Assembly (NCBI RefSeq): GCF_002951615.1
Contig: NZ_CP019062.1
Span: 930,001 to 994,000, forward strand
Source: Rahnella sikkimica
GTDB taxonomy: Bacteria > Pseudomonadota > Gammaproteobacteria > Enterobacterales > Enterobacteriaceae
Length of the DNA: 64,000 bases
Reading direction: 5' to 3'
Below are positions 25,998 to 35,910 of this stretch, in pieces; position 1 is the first letter of the stretch; each line of letters opens with the position of its first letter. Below the pieces are notes generated by a model. The model saw only the letters and a program-made list of their open reading frames with translations. It was not told where the DNA came from and searched no databases. Both the position numbers and the translations under genes were made by a program.

Positions 25998-26882
25998 TTA
26001 CCTGACCATAAAACCGTCGAAAATCTCTGCCATATAATCAACAAAAACCCGTACCTTTGGCGTCATCTGTCGAGTGCTTGGCCAGAGAATGTGAAAGGTT
26101 GTGGTCTGTTCCACTGCATTAATGAGTACGGTCTTTAATTCCCCTTTAGCAAGGGCTTCTTTTACGGAGTAATCCGGCAAACATGCTATGCCACGTCCTG
26201 CTTTTACCATAAACAATAGCGCCTCGAGACTGCTGCATATCAGCGTTGAGGGTATCGCGAACCCTCCCGAAGTAACTGGCCAGTGCGCGAGTTTTCCCGA
26301 ATTTGGAAACCGGTATTGCAAACATGCATGCGCTGTCAGATCTTCCGGTCGCTGAGGGACACCCTTTCGTGAAAAATAGTCTGATGAACCCACGATGCAA
26401 AGGCGAAAAGAGCCCAGACGGCGTGATATGAGCCTTGAATCACTCAGTTCGCCTCCGCGAATAACGATATCCATGCTTTCTTCGATCACATCCGTCAGCC
26501 GATCTGAAAAATCCAGGTCCAGCTCTATCTCCGGATAGCGTGCCATAAAGTCTGAAATCATGGGTAACATTAGCCCGCCCGCCAGGGGCAAGCCGATGCG
26601 AAGTCGCCCGCGAGGAAATTCAGTCATGGCCGACAGTTCATCCTCTGCCGCCTGAATTTCGCCAAAGATACGGCGACAGCGCTCAAGAAAAACCTCTCCT
26701 TCGGAGGTGAGTCTTACCGAGCGCGTGCTGCGCTGAAAAAGGCGTACACCCAGACGTTCTTCCAGACGGGATATACTTTTGCTGACCGCCGATGAGGAAA
26801 TGCCCTTAACGCGACCGGTTGCAATGAAGCTCCTTGTCTGAGCGACATGAACAAACACTTCCATCCCATTCATTCTTTCCAT
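25998..26882 (-). CDS. LysR-family regulator (DmlR/CrgA group)
   Basis: The 294-residue LysR protein has an N-terminal HTH (FIATGRVKGISSSAVSKSIS, RLEERLGVRLFQRSTRSVRL) and an effector domain beginning FPRGRLRIGLPL. It lies downstream of a crotonase and a DUF1330 gene on the same strand, 156 bases behind the latter, and may control that pair, although such regulators are more often divergent. The base composition of this three-gene stretch is somewhat lower in G+C than its neighbours. Confidence 0.85.
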   Translation of the reverse strand: MERMNGMEVFVHVAQTRSFIATGRVKGISSSAVSKSISRLEERLGVRLFQRSTRSVRLTSEGEVFLERCRRIFGEIQAAEDELSAMTEFPRGRLRIGLPLAGGLMLPMISDFMARYPEIELDLDFSDRLTDVIEESMDIVIRGGELSDSRLISRRLGSFRLCIVGSSDYFSRKGVPQRPEDLTAHACLQYRFPNSGKLAHWPVTSGGFAIPSTLICSSLEALLFMVKAGRGIACLPDYSVKEALAKGELKTVLINAVEQTTTFHILWPSTRQMTPKVRVFVDYMAEIFDGFMVR

Positions 26883-27038
26883 GCTTCACTTTACGCCGGG
26901 CCATTGATGACAAAATTGTCACAGATGTTATGCCTATCAACCCCATTAATTACAAGTGTGCATGACCCTGCTATGGCGCTAAAGGCAGTACTGACTCAGG
27001 TACAGCCGTGATAAACGCGACCGCACCCTGCGAAAATA

Positions 27039-27332
27039 TTAACCTTCCACACCTTCGACGATGAATACACGATATTCAGCGCCTTTCAGCCGGTGCTTAA
27101 GTGCTTCCTGATAGAGCGGACTTTCATAGGATGCTTTAGCATCGGCCAGGGCAGGAAACTCAAGGATGACCGCACCCTCCACCTCCGCACCTTCCAGAGT
27201 TTCAACCGCACCATAATAAGCGAGGGGTGTGACGGGATGTCCAACAGAGGCCGCGGGAGCCATTTCCTCATATTGACTGAATTCTGCGGGATCGGTGATC
27301 CGATCACGAACGTAAACGATATAGGCGCTCAT
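27039..27332 (-). CDS. DUF1330 family protein
   Basis: The 97-residue protein has the DUF1330 ferredoxin-like fold pattern: MSAYIVYVRDRITDPAEFSQ, VEGAVILEFPALADAKAS, YESPLYQEALKHR and a closing beta strand. Members are small dimeric proteins of unknown role. It lies 39 bases behind the crotonase gene and is preceded by GAAGGAG, so it is probably cotranscribed with it. Confidence 0.85.
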   Translation of the reverse strand: MSAYIVYVRDRITDPAEFSQYEEMAPAASVGHPVTPLAYYGAVETLEGAEVEGAVILEFPALADAKASYESPLYQEALKHRLKGAEYRVFIVEGVEG

Positions 27333-27371
27333 GGTGACTCCTTCACACGTATAAAAAATATAGATTGGTCG

Positions 27372-28205
27372 TCATACTGACGGTTCGTCGCTTATCCGCT
27401 CTCCAATATTCAGCTCGAAATCGCCGACTTCACCAAGGCCGGCTGCCGTTAACCTCGTGAAGGCCTTTTGCGCTTCAGGCCACAAATCAACCCCATGTAA
27501 AATGTGGTTCGATGTCCATAGATCGCCTTCAGAAGGTACGCCGGCTCGGGCATTGACCATTTTCTTGCCTGTTTCCAGCGCCCGCTTTTCAAATCGAGCC
27601 AGGCGTTGGGCAAACGCATCAACGAAAGCATCAAGTTCGGCATCAGGAACAGAGCGATTGATGAAGCCATAGCGTTCACCTGTATCGGCATCAAAATCGT
27701 CGGCACCGAGGACGATTTCCAGTGTGCGTGAACGCCCCACCAGGGCAGATAGCCACTCAACGCCACCCCCGCCAGGCACAGAAGCCCCCCCGACCTCGAT
27801 CAAAGCAAATTTGGCGCGCTCCTTTGAGGCGAAGCGCATATCACAGGCCAGAGCAAACTCGAAACCCTGTGCACGGGCCCGGCCACGAACCTTGGCAATG
27901 CTGATGACGGAGGACTGTGCCAGACGGGTGACGAAATTCGGCCAGTGGTAAAAGAATGGAGCCGCTCCAGGCTGATCAGGGATCGTGGTACGGTTGATAA
28001 CGTCATGATGATTCATGAAGAAATCCGGATCGGCGCTTTCGAAAACAACAACTTTCAGATTTTCATCCTTCTCAATCTCATCCATCAGGACATTCAGTTC
28101 TGCAAACATCCAGGGGTCAAAGAGGTTCAGAGGCGGATTACTGATGATGATGCGCCACCATCCCTGGGATTCACGGACGATATCAAGTCGTTTTTGATTA
28201 TTCAT
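27372..28205 (-). CDS. Enoyl-CoA hydratase/isomerase (crotonase) family protein
   Basis: The 277-residue crotonase-fold protein has a core GRARAQGFEFALACDMRFAS near 110-130 and ALIEVGGASVPGGGGVEWL near 140-160, where a Glu sits at the usual catalytic position. The first oxyanion segment reads SADPDFFMNHHDV in place of the usual GxDL, so the substrate is probably not a simple fatty enoyl-CoA. Family members act as hydratases, isomerases or dehalogenases. It is first in a unit with DUF1330 and a LysR gene. GAGG eight bases ahead supports the start. Confidence 0.82.
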   Translation of the reverse strand: MNNQKRLDIVRESQGWWRIIISNPPLNLFDPWMFAELNVLMDEIEKDENLKVVVFESADPDFFMNHHDVINRTTIPDQPGAAPFFYHWPNFVTRLAQSSVISIAKVRGRARAQGFEFALACDMRFASKERAKFALIEVGGASVPGGGGVEWLSALVGRSRTLEIVLGADDFDADTGERYGFINRSVPDAELDAFVDAFAQRLARFEKRALETGKKMVNARAGVPSEGDLWTSNHILHGVDLWPEAQKAFTRLTAAGLGEVGDFELNIGERISDEPSV

Positions 28206-28702
28206 ATGAAGTGCCTCGTTTCATAACCTCAGCGGGTTATGTCCTTTTACGTTAGCCGCCCTCAGGGAACGTGTGCGGCAGGAGTTAATCATCAGCCTCA
28301 GGATATCCAGTCTTAGCCGCAGGATTAAGAGGGTTAAAGGAAACAACACTCATGACATTGTTGTCATTAATAGGGGATGCGCTTCGGGGCTTGGTGTTTA
28401 AAAATAACCTTTATGTAACAGAATGTTCCTAAAAGCAGGCACGATTCCTGCCCTAAAACGGGGCATTGCTCGCCCTTTGAACGCCGGTTGCCCAAAAGCC
28501 GCGCAGCCCTTGTCTGGCGGGGAATGTCGCTGTCAGATGTGCTTACTTTTTCAAGCAAAATATTAGCTGAATGCATTCAATTTCTTGTACTCGGCTTGTG
28601 AATTTTACGTTAGCCTTAGGGTCGAAATTTTCTGAATACGCGGGAGTCTCGTCGTGAGGCGGTGCTCCCAGATTTTTGCCCAGTACAGGAAACGATTCTG
28701 GC
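28206..28702. other. Intergenic region before mdoD
   Basis: This spacer of nearly 500 bases holds divergent promoters for the crotonase unit and mdoD. Short inverted repeats ATGACA-N4-TGTCAT (28352-28367) and GCAGG-N7-CCTGC near 28436 are visible; the first may be a regulator site. No gene or RNA was recognised. Confidence 0.4.
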
Positions 28703-30361
28703 ATGGAACGAAGAGCATTTATTAAAGCATCAATGGCATTCGCCGCCTGGTGCGGTGTGCCGGCAATGTCCACACTGTTCACCCGTTCCGCTGAAGCGGC
28801 AGAGGCGAATGTGGCCGACGGCGGCGAATTGCCATTTGATTTCAATGCGCTGCAAAAGATGGCGAAAGAGTTAGCGGATAAACCCTACGGCGGCGCGCCT
28901 CTTCCTTTACCCAAGACGCTGGCAGAATTAACGCCACAGGCTTACAACGCCATTCAGTACGATCACGCGCATTCCCTGTGGAATGGCCTGCCGGACCGCC
29001 AGCTTGACGTCGAATTATTCCACGTCGGCATGGGTTTCCGCCGCCGTGTGCGCATGTATTCCGTGGATCCGGTGAAACATCTCGCGCGTGAAATTCATTT
29101 CCGTCCGGAGTTGTTCAATTATCACGACGCCGGTGTCGATACCAAACAGCTGGAAGGCTTCTCGAATCTCGGTTTCGCCGGTTTCAAAGTCAACAAAGCC
29201 CCTGAACTGACGCGCCGCGACGTGGTGTCATTCCTGGGTGCCAGCTATTTCCGTGCGGTGGACGATACCTATCAGTACGGCCTGTCTGCGCGCGGTGTGG
29301 CGGTGGATACCTTCACCGACCAGCCGGAAGAGTTCCCAGATTTCACCGCTTTCTGGTTTGATACGCCGAAACCGGGCGACACCACCTTCACGGTTTACGC
29401 CTTGCTGGATGGGCCGAGCATTACCGGTGCCTATAAATTCCTGATCCACTGCGAACCGACCCGCGTTGTGATGGAGATTGAAAACCATCTTCACGCCCGC
29501 GAAGACATCAAACAGCTGGGCATTTCGCCGATGACCAGCATGTTCAGCTGCGGCACCAACGAACGTGGCCGCTGCGACACCATTCATCCGCAGATCCATG
29601 ACTCCGACCGTCTGCAAATGTGGAGCGGCACCGGCGAATGGATTTGCCGTCCGCTGAATAATCCGCAGCGTCTGCAATTTAACGCCTACAGCGATAACAA
29701 TCCGAAAGGGTTTGGCCTGTTGCAGCTCGATCACGAGTTCAATAATTATCAGGACGTGATCGGCTGGTATAACAAACGCCCGAGCCTGTGGGTGGAACCG
29801 GTCGGAAACTGGGGGAAAGGGGCCGTCAATCTGATGGAAATCCCGACCACCGGCGAAACGCTCGATAACGTCGTCTGCTTCTGGCAGCCGGAAACCCCGG
29901 TGAAGGCCGGTTCTGAATTTAACTTCAGCTACAAACTTTACTGGAGTGGCGAGCCACCGCACCGCAGCCCGATGGCTAACGTGCTGGCGACCCGCACCGG
30001 CATGGGCGGTTTCCCGGAAGGCTGGGCACCGGGCGAGAATTATCCGCAAGTCTGGGCGCGTCGTTTCGCCATTGATTTCACCGGCGGCGAGCTGAAAGCT
30101 TTTGCTGATAAAGGTATCGAGCCGGTAATTAACGTCTCGGCGGGTAAGATTAAGAATATCGAAATTCTGTATGTGCAGCCGTTCGACGGTTACCGGATCC
30201 TGTTTGACTGGTATCCGGACAGCGATTCCGTCGCGCCGGTCGAACTGCGTATGTTCCTGCGCTCCGGACAGAAAGCGTTGTCGGAAACCTGGCTGTATCA
30301 GTATTTCCCGCCAGCGCCGGATAAGCGCAAATACATCGATGACCGTCAGATGACGAAATAA
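28703..30361 (+). CDS. mdoD: Glucan biosynthesis protein D
   Basis: The 552-residue product matches E. coli MdoD/OpgD (551). The twin-arginine signal [16 protein letters not shown] sets the start at 28703. [53 protein letters not shown] and [16 protein letters not shown] are conserved. OpgD is a periplasmic Tat-exported protein controlling the backbone structure of osmoregulated periplasmic glucans, with glucanase activity reported for the family. It is monocistronic with a terminator behind. Nine extra codons in the frame before 28703 have no support. Confidence 0.95.
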   Translation: MERRAFIKASMAFAAWCGVPAMSTLFTRSAEAAEANVADGGELPFDFNALQKMAKELADKPYGGAPLPLPKTLAELTPQAYNAIQYDHAHSLWNGLPDRQLDVELFHVGMGFRRRVRMYSVDPVKHLAREIHFRPELFNYHDAGVDTKQLEGFSNLGFAGFKVNKAPELTRRDVVSFLGASYFRAVDDTYQYGLSARGVAVDTFTDQPEEFPDFTAFWFDTPKPGDTTFTVYALLDGPSITGAYKFLIHCEPTRVVMEIENHLHAREDIKQLGISPMTSMFSCGTNERGRCDTIHPQIHDSDRLQMWSGTGEWICRPLNNPQRLQFNAYSDNNPKGFGLLQLDHEFNNYQDVIGWYNKRPSLWVEPVGNWGKGAVNLMEIPTTGETLDNVVCFWQPETPVKAGSEFNFSYKLYWSGEPPHRSPMANVLATRTGMGGFPEGWAPGENYPQVWARRFAIDFTGGELKAFADKGIEPVINVSAGKIKNIEILYVQPFDGYRILFDWYPDSDSVAPVELRMFLRSGQKALSETWLYQYFPPAPDKRKYIDDRQMTK

Positions 30362-30437
30362 TCCTCTTCGTCATTCAGATTGCTGGGCTGCTGACTGCAA
30401 TCTGAATGATTTTGAGGATCGAAAGATCAGAAAAACA

Positions 30438-30470
30438 AAAAGCCCCGACGAAAAATCGGGGCTTTTGCTT
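30438..30470 (+). terminator. Terminator of mdoD
   Basis: AAAGCCCCGA pairs with TCGGGGCTTT across a CGAAAAA loop. TTTTGCTTTCTT follows. Confidence 0.85.
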
Positions 30471-30591
30471 TCTTACTTTTCTCAGTATCTGTCATTTGCA
30501 GGTGAACCAGACACAGGATCTTGCAAAAATACTTCACAGGGTAGAGCAAGGGTAACGCACGGTACTCAACTGCCGAAGGCCAAGATGGCAA

Positions 30592-30774
30592 TCAAAACGC
30601 CTTCACCAGCATTCCGTTCTGCGGTTGTTGCTGAGGATTTCTCAGCGCCGCGTCGAAGGATCTCTCGATCTCTTTCAACTGTTGTAAGAATTCTTGTGGC
30701 GAGAAATCGTGTGATTTGCCGCTCATGTAGGCCAGGGCCAGTTCTTTGGCGTTGTAACGTTGGAAGTTATACAT
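30592..30774 (-). CDS. Small hypothetical protein
   Basis: The 60-residue soluble protein was not recognised. It begins MYNFQRYNAKELALAYMSGK, continues with DFSPQEFLQQLKEIERSFDA and ends with a glutamine-rich tail. AAGGA lies nine bases before the ATG, and the helix-like composition looks like a real product. It is convergent with mdoD and has no partner gene. Confidence 0.6.
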   Translation of the reverse strand: MYNFQRYNAKELALAYMSGKSHDFSPQEFLQQLKEIERSFDAALRNPQQQPQNGMLVKAF

Positions 30775-31036
30775 GCTGTCAGTTCCTTATTAATCAAAAA
30801 AATATTAACGGGATGGCGAACAGCGAGCTGGCTTATAACCACTGCTTACGACGTGCTGCCAATGCAATGCATTCTACGGAAAAGATTGATAAGTGAAAGT
30901 TGGTGTTGTTTATGCATTCAATAGTTAAAACCTAACTCAGAAGGGATTATTGCTTGCGGATCCGAACAGTCATTTTGGATGATTAATTCCCCATCTGGCT
31001 ATCTGACAACAAAAAACACCGGTCTGGCGGGCGCGC

Positions 31037-31138
31037 ATGTCTTCTATAACGCTTTCATGGCGATTTCAGGTGACTGCCGCCGAGGGTGTCGCTGATGCGA
31101 TTCTGGCTGGGGATGTGCTCGGTAAGACGGTGACGTAG
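31037..31138 (+). pseudogene. Possible remnant of a medium-chain oxidoreductase 3' end
   Basis: A 33-codon frame ends in VADAILAGDVLGKTVT followed by a stop. This resembles the last helix and strand of quinone-oxidoreductase-type proteins (LAGxVxGKTV near the C-terminus). Nothing upstream continues the fold in any frame, so if the similarity is real it is a scar. Confidence is low. Confidence 0.3.
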
Positions 31139-31154
31139 GGATATATGACATGAA

Positions 31155-31220
31155 GTGCCCCGGTCCCATCGACTCCTCTGCTTTAAAGATAGATCAGATT
31201 CGTCTTCGGGTCCGGGGCAC
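31155..31220. repeat. Long interrupted inverted repeat
   Basis: GTGCCCCGG (31155-31163) pairs with CCGGGGCAC (31212-31220). After a T-T mismatch, CCC pairs with GGG, giving a 12-pair arm around a 40-base loop. No T-run follows on either side. Confidence 0.6.
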
Positions 31221-31299
31221 GCCGCACGGCATTCACGGGTGTCCAGGTTCAGAGATTCAGTTCAGCCGGTGTAAAGAGCAAGACTCAAACCGTCAGCGA

Positions 31300-33423
31300 T
31301 CAGAAATCATAACCGACAGTGGCGATCACGGTACGTTCCTGACCCCAGTAGCAATAGCTGGTGCCGTAACAGGCCGCGACGTATTTCTTGTCGAACAGGT
31401 TGTTGGCGTTCACCTGAACATACGCGCCTTTCAGCTGCGGATTGAACTGCACCAGATTCATACGCACTGACGCATCAACCAGGGTTGCCGAAGGCATATG
31501 AAGGGTGTTTTCGTTATCCGCCCACTGCGTGCCGATATAACGAACGCCCGCGCCCACATCCACGCCGATTGGTGATTTGTACTGGCCCCAGATGGAGGCC
31601 ATCTGTTTTGGCGTTACGTACGGCGTGTTGCCGTTGTTTTGCGCTGCGTCGCGGATACGCACTTTATTGTAGGTATAACCCGCCATCACGTTGAAACGCT
31701 CAGTGACCTGTTTCTTCGCTTCCAGCTCCAGACCCTGTGAACGGATTTTACCCGCCGGCTCGTAGTAGCTGCCAACCACCACGCGGTTACCCACGTCTTT
31801 TTGCGTCAGGTCATACACCGCCGCGGTGTACATATCGGACGTACCGACTGGCTGGTATTTGATCCCCGCTTCGTATTGCTCACTTTGCATCGGTTTCAGC
31901 AGCGTGCCGTCCGGGCCAGGCAGGGCAGACGGTGTCATCGCCTGGCTGTAGCTGACGTACGGAGAAATCCCGCTGTCGAATGCATAAAGCAGGGAAGCGC
32001 GGCTGCTGAAGTGTTCGTCTTTACGTTCGCTGTTAGAGGTTTTCGCGTAAATACTTTCGTAGCTGCGGCTTGAGGTTTTCAGCGTGTCGTAACGGCCAGA
32101 CAATGTCAGGAACCACTTGTTCCAGCTCATTTCGTCTTGCAGATAAGTGCCCATCTGCTCGTAACGGTTTTTACCGCGCGAATGGCTGTAGTAATTCAGC
32201 GCATCGCCACCCACACCGGTGTACGGGTTAAGCGTTTCGGCAACCGCACCGTCAGATTTCACGTCGTTGATGAAGTGAGAATAATCAAAGCCCAGCACGA
32301 CTTTGTGCGCCAGTTCGCCGGTGGCGAAATCGGCTTCCAGCTGGTTATCGATAGCAAAGGTATCGAGGGACGATTTCTCACCGGAATAATAACGATTCAT
32401 CAGCGTGCGATCCGCGTTCCAGCCTGCCTGATACACCTGATCCAGTTCGGTATTAGAATGGGTGTAATTGGTGTTCTGGCGGAATGACCAGACGTCGTTA
32501 AACGTGTGCTGGAATTCGTAGCTGTAGATTTGTTCCCAACGTTTGAACTGGTTGTAAGCACTTTCGCCGTCGAAGAAGCCACGGCTCAGTTTCTGGCCGT
32601 ACAGGCTGCCGTCGGCCGGAACTGCGGCGTGATAACCGCCGGACGGATCTTTTTGCAGATACGCGCGCAGCAACAGGGAGGTGTTTTCATCCGGCGTCCA
32701 CAACAGTTGCGGGGAGATCGCATAACGTTCCTCGCGCTGATGATCGTACTGCGTGTCGCTGCTGCGGGTCATGCCGGTCAGACGGAATGCCAGCGTATCG
32801 CTGAGTGCATTGGTGTAATCGAACGCGCCGCCTTTGGTGTTTTGCGTTCCGCCGGAAAGCTGGAAGTGACCTTCTTCAGCGAATTGCGGACGTTTGGTGG
32901 TTTCCACCACGACGCCGCCGGGAATGCTCTGGCCGTAAAGCGCAGACGACGGGCCTTTAACCACATCAATACGCTCAAGGAACCACGGATCAACCTGAAT
33001 GGAGTTGTAGGTCGCGCCGTCGCTCAGAATACGCAGACCATCGAGGAATGTGTTGTTGACGTCACCGCCGTGGAAACCGCGCAGGGAGATGGTGTCATAG
33101 CGGGTTGCGCCACCGGCAAAGTTGGTGAAAACGCCCGGCGTATAGTTCAGTGCCGCGTTAACGGTGGTGGCGTTCTGGTCAGTCATTTGCTGACGCGTAA
33201 CCACAGAAACCGCCTGACCGGTGGTGATTAACGGCTGATCCGTTTTGGTCGCGCTTTTACTGGTTTTCGCACTGTAACCCTGCGTCGGAGCATCTGCGGT
33301 ATCAGCAGGTGCGGCTTTGACAACGACGGTATCTTCGGCTGCCAGTGAAGCCGCCGGAACGGACAGCGCCATAGCGCACAAAAGTACCGAGCGTTTGAGG
33401 GGGAAAGCCAACAACATATTCAT
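31300..33423 (-). CDS. foxA: TonB-dependent ferrioxamine receptor, FoxA type
   Basis: The 707-residue outer-membrane receptor has a signal peptide (about 1-28), a TonB box (DTVVVKA), a plug domain with SLRGFHGGDVNN and VVKGPSSALYGQSIPGGVVV, and a 22-strand barrel ending in YDF. The close Cys pair in CYGTSYCYWG near the end is characteristic of the FhuA/FoxA siderophore receptors, and overall length (FoxA about 710) fits. FoxA takes up ferrioxamines. A desferrioxamine operon is present 20 kb away in this window, which supports the assignment. A Fur box lies about 155 bases upstream. Confidence 0.88.
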   Translation of the reverse strand: MNMLLAFPLKRSVLLCAMALSVPAASLAAEDTVVVKAAPADTADAPTQGYSAKTSKSATKTDQPLITTGQAVSVVTRQQMTDQNATTVNAALNYTPGVFTNFAGGATRYDTISLRGFHGGDVNNTFLDGLRILSDGATYNSIQVDPWFLERIDVVKGPSSALYGQSIPGGVVVETTKRPQFAEEGHFQLSGGTQNTKGGAFDYTNALSDTLAFRLTGMTRSSDTQYDHQREERYAISPQLLWTPDENTSLLLRAYLQKDPSGGYHAAVPADGSLYGQKLSRGFFDGESAYNQFKRWEQIYSYEFQHTFNDVWSFRQNTNYTHSNTELDQVYQAGWNADRTLMNRYYSGEKSSLDTFAIDNQLEADFATGELAHKVVLGFDYSHFINDVKSDGAVAETLNPYTGVGGDALNYYSHSRGKNRYEQMGTYLQDEMSWNKWFLTLSGRYDTLKTSSRSYESIYAKTSNSERKDEHFSSRASLLYAFDSGISPYVSYSQAMTPSALPGPDGTLLKPMQSEQYEAGIKYQPVGTSDMYTAAVYDLTQKDVGNRVVVGSYYEPAGKIRSQGLELEAKKQVTERFNVMAGYTYNKVRIRDAAQNNGNTPYVTPKQMASIWGQYKSPIGVDVGAGVRYIGTQWADNENTLHMPSATLVDASVRMNLVQFNPQLKGAYVQVNANNLFDKKYVAACYGTSYCYWGQERTVIATVGYDF

Positions 33424-33577
33424 AGTCCCTATAAATAACCCGATAAATAATCGAGTAATTAATTGATGCGAGTGTATTGATGCGTGTGTATAGACCCAAA
33501 AGCCAACAACGTTCCGTACTAAAGCGCCTGTACAGAAAATGACAGGGATTAACAGAAACGAGACGAATGTTAAACTT

Positions 33578-33596
33578 AATGATAATTGTTATCATT
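33578..33596. promoter_or_regulatory. Fur box upstream of foxA
   Basis: AATGATAATTGTTATCATT is a near-perfect 19-base palindrome matching the Fur consensus GATAATGATAATCATTATC in its repeated GATAAT units. It implies iron repression of foxA. Confidence 0.85.
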
Positions 33597-33772
33597 ATTA
33601 TTTTACAAATTCAAGTGAACTTTCTGCAAAAAGTGTGAAGTGGCGACATTTTATCCGCATGAAAGGTATGGATTTTTTGATTGTTCAGAGGGGAAAAGGC
33701 AAAGCGCGGTGTCGGATTTCTGTTACAAACAGACGGGATGACCGGGAGGAATAAGACAAATTTTTCGAACAA

Positions 33773-33797
33773 CCGTCCGCGGCAAAGGCCGGGACGG
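33773..33797 (-). terminator. Probable terminator of the GH3 gene
   Basis: On the minus strand CCGTCC-CGGC pairs with GCCG-GGACGG with one bulged base, followed by TTGTTCG. The T-run is poor. Confidence 0.5.
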
Positions 33798-33816
33798 CAG
33801 GGGAATTAATCAGAAA

Positions 33817-35778
33817 TCAGCGTGCCAGCCCGAAGCCAATATCAAACAACGGCGATTCGCTGTCGTGCGGCATATCTGACTTCTGTTTCAAAACGGCTTC
33901 CAGGGAAGAAGGCAGCTCGAAAGGCAGTTTTCCGGTAAAGGCTTCCGTACCGGTGAGGCGGGTAAACAGCACGGTATCATTAACGCCAAAGTTGCCGATC
34001 ACCGCTTTCGCTTTATCGACCACGTTGGTCAGAATGGCCGGGCGATCCAGATAAACGGTCACGATCGTTGGAACGGATTTGCTGGCCTTCACGATGGCCT
34101 GGTAATCTGCATTGTCCTCATTGAACGCCAGTGATCCTTCGTGATGGCGTTTGCCAAAGAACCACTGCTTATGCGGCTGCTCATAAGGCGCTTGTGCGCG
34201 GATCAGCGCCACATCGGCTTTTTCCGGTGAATCCACCACGGTGAAACCTGCGGCCTGCGCCGCTTTCGCCTGGATGCCGTACAGCCAGATTTTTTTGCCT
34301 TTTTTTAGCGGCAAAATCTCATCTTTGTTTTGCAGAAGCACCAGCGAATGTCCTTGCGCAGAATTCGCTTCTTTCTGCCAGCTCTCACGGCCCACGGTTT
34401 GCACGGCTTTTTGTGCATCGACATACGGATTTTCAAACAGGCCGGTCTGGAATTTCTGCACCAGAATGCGGGTCACGGATTCGTCCAGACGTTGCTCTGT
34501 CAGTTGTTTTTCGTTGACCGCGTTCACCAGTAACTGTGAGTCAGTGACGCCACCAAACTGATCGACACCGGCTTTCACCGCTTTGACGAAACGTTGCTGC
34601 GGCGTCAGGTTTTCCACACCCCACGACATGCCGCCCGGCACCGGTTCTTTTCCTTCCGGCGCGCCGTTAATGCATTCGTCTCTGCAATCATTGGTAATCA
34701 GCCAGTCGCTGAGGATCACGCCTTTAAAGCCGTATTGCCCGCGTAAAATATCGTTTAACAACTGATGGCTGAACCCGGCACCGACCTGTTCCAGCGGTTT
34801 GCCTTCGAACATGGCGTTTTTCAGGATGGAATAGGTGGGCATGACGCTGGCGACTTTCGCTTCAAACGCGCCGGTAAACGGGTAAATATGTTCTTTCAGA
34901 TTATTGCCGGGGAAAACGGCGTTCTTGCCATAGACGTTGTGGCTGTCGTAGCCGTTTTCCGCTGCGCCGTAGCCGACCCAGTGCTTCACCACCGAAATGA
35001 CGCTGCCGCTGTTCAGGCCGTCGGCCCCGTTTTGCATCCCTTCAATGTAGCCGCGCACCATATTATGCACGCGGGCCGGATCTTCGCCAAAGGTTCCGCT
35101 GATGCGCGCCCAGCGTGGCTCGGTTGCCAGATCGGCCTGCGGTGAAAGGGCTTCACGGATACCGACTGCCAGGTATTCCTGACGCACAATATCGGCGTAA
35201 CGGCGGGTGACTTTTTCATCCCCAATGGCCGCCAGCCCCAGTGTTTCCGGCCATTGGGTGAATTTGCCGGATGAGGTGCTCGCGCCAATCAGATATTCAA
35301 AGGAATTACGCGGATCGCTGCTGATCGTGACCGGAATACCCAGCCGCGTCGCTTCGGCAATTTGCTGAAGTTTATTGTTCTCTTCGGCCATGACGGCCGG
35401 ATCTTCAGCCGAAAGACGGGTGATCAGGCTGTTGACTTTGGCACCGGCAATCATCTTTTTCGCGGCGTCAGTATCGTAGTGCGTTCCCGCACCAATCGGG
35501 CTGTTGGCCGTCGGCGCGGAGCCGTGCATCATCACGCCCGCTTTTTCCTCCAGCGTCATGCGTTTGACTAAATCCGCCGCACGTTCTTCAGGCGTCAGCC
35601 GCCAGTCCTCGTAAGGTTCCAGCATGCCTGAATGGTTGAGATCCTTGAATTTCAGGCCGTCAACGGTCAGCAGCGTTGCTTCACGCTGGCTGAGTTCAGG
35701 CTGAGTGTCAGTGGCAAAAACGGGCGGGGCGGAAAGCAGCAGGGCATAAACAGCAAGGCTCAGAGGTTTAATCTTCAT
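33817..35778 (-). CDS. Periplasmic glycoside hydrolase family 3 protein (BglX-like)
   Basis: The 653-residue exported GH3 enzyme has a Sec signal at residues 1-22, then the (beta/alpha)8 domain with RMTLEEKAGVMMHG, a substrate-binding KHWVGYGAAENGYDSH, and the nucleophile Asp in GVILSDWLI. The alpha/beta sandwich domain starts near 470 (SLVLLQNKDEILPLKKGKK). The fibronectin-like third domain of BglX is missing, which fits the shorter length. The expected reaction is beta-glucoside hydrolysis in the periplasm. The start at 35778 is set by AAGGAT six bases ahead and by the signal peptide; the longer frame adds 12 residues that spoil the signal. Confidence 0.88.
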   Translation of the reverse strand: MKIKPLSLAVYALLLSAPPVFATDTQPELSQREATLLTVDGLKFKDLNHSGMLEPYEDWRLTPEERAADLVKRMTLEEKAGVMMHGSAPTANSPIGAGTHYDTDAAKKMIAGAKVNSLITRLSAEDPAVMAEENNKLQQIAEATRLGIPVTISSDPRNSFEYLIGASTSSGKFTQWPETLGLAAIGDEKVTRRYADIVRQEYLAVGIREALSPQADLATEPRWARISGTFGEDPARVHNMVRGYIEGMQNGADGLNSGSVISVVKHWVGYGAAENGYDSHNVYGKNAVFPGNNLKEHIYPFTGAFEAKVASVMPTYSILKNAMFEGKPLEQVGAGFSHQLLNDILRGQYGFKGVILSDWLITNDCRDECINGAPEGKEPVPGGMSWGVENLTPQQRFVKAVKAGVDQFGGVTDSQLLVNAVNEKQLTEQRLDESVTRILVQKFQTGLFENPYVDAQKAVQTVGRESWQKEANSAQGHSLVLLQNKDEILPLKKGKKIWLYGIQAKAAQAAGFTVVDSPEKADVALIRAQAPYEQPHKQWFFGKRHHEGSLAFNEDNADYQAIVKASKSVPTIVTVYLDRPAILTNVVDKAKAVIGNFGVNDTVLFTRLTGTEAFTGKLPFELPSSLEAVLKQKSDMPHDSESPLFDIGFGLAR

Positions 35779-35910
35779 TATCATCCTTAATGATTGATAT
35801 ATATAGATACTCAATCTTTAATCAATAACCTATTTGCGGGCTGGATGTTGCGATCGGGTTCGCAAATAAAATCCACAGATGATAGGGGGCTTTGTGCCCC
35901 GCACAATAAT

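Larger units (their letters stand above)
30775..31299. other. Intergenic region with gene remnant and large hairpin
   Basis: This 525-base stretch lies between the small protein gene and foxA. It contains a short open fragment resembling an oxidoreductase C-terminus (31037-31138) and a long inverted repeat (31155-31220), both listed. No intact gene is seen; the region looks like a scar of past gene loss. Confidence 0.45.
33424..33816. other. foxA upstream region
   Basis: This spacer of about 390 bases contains the foxA promoter with a Fur box at 33578-33596 and the terminator of the GH3 gene at 33773-33797. No gene was recognised. Confidence 0.5.

Noticed and set aside
29228..30049. 273-codon open frame on the minus strand
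   Set aside because: It is antisense to mdoD, a complete and conserved gene.
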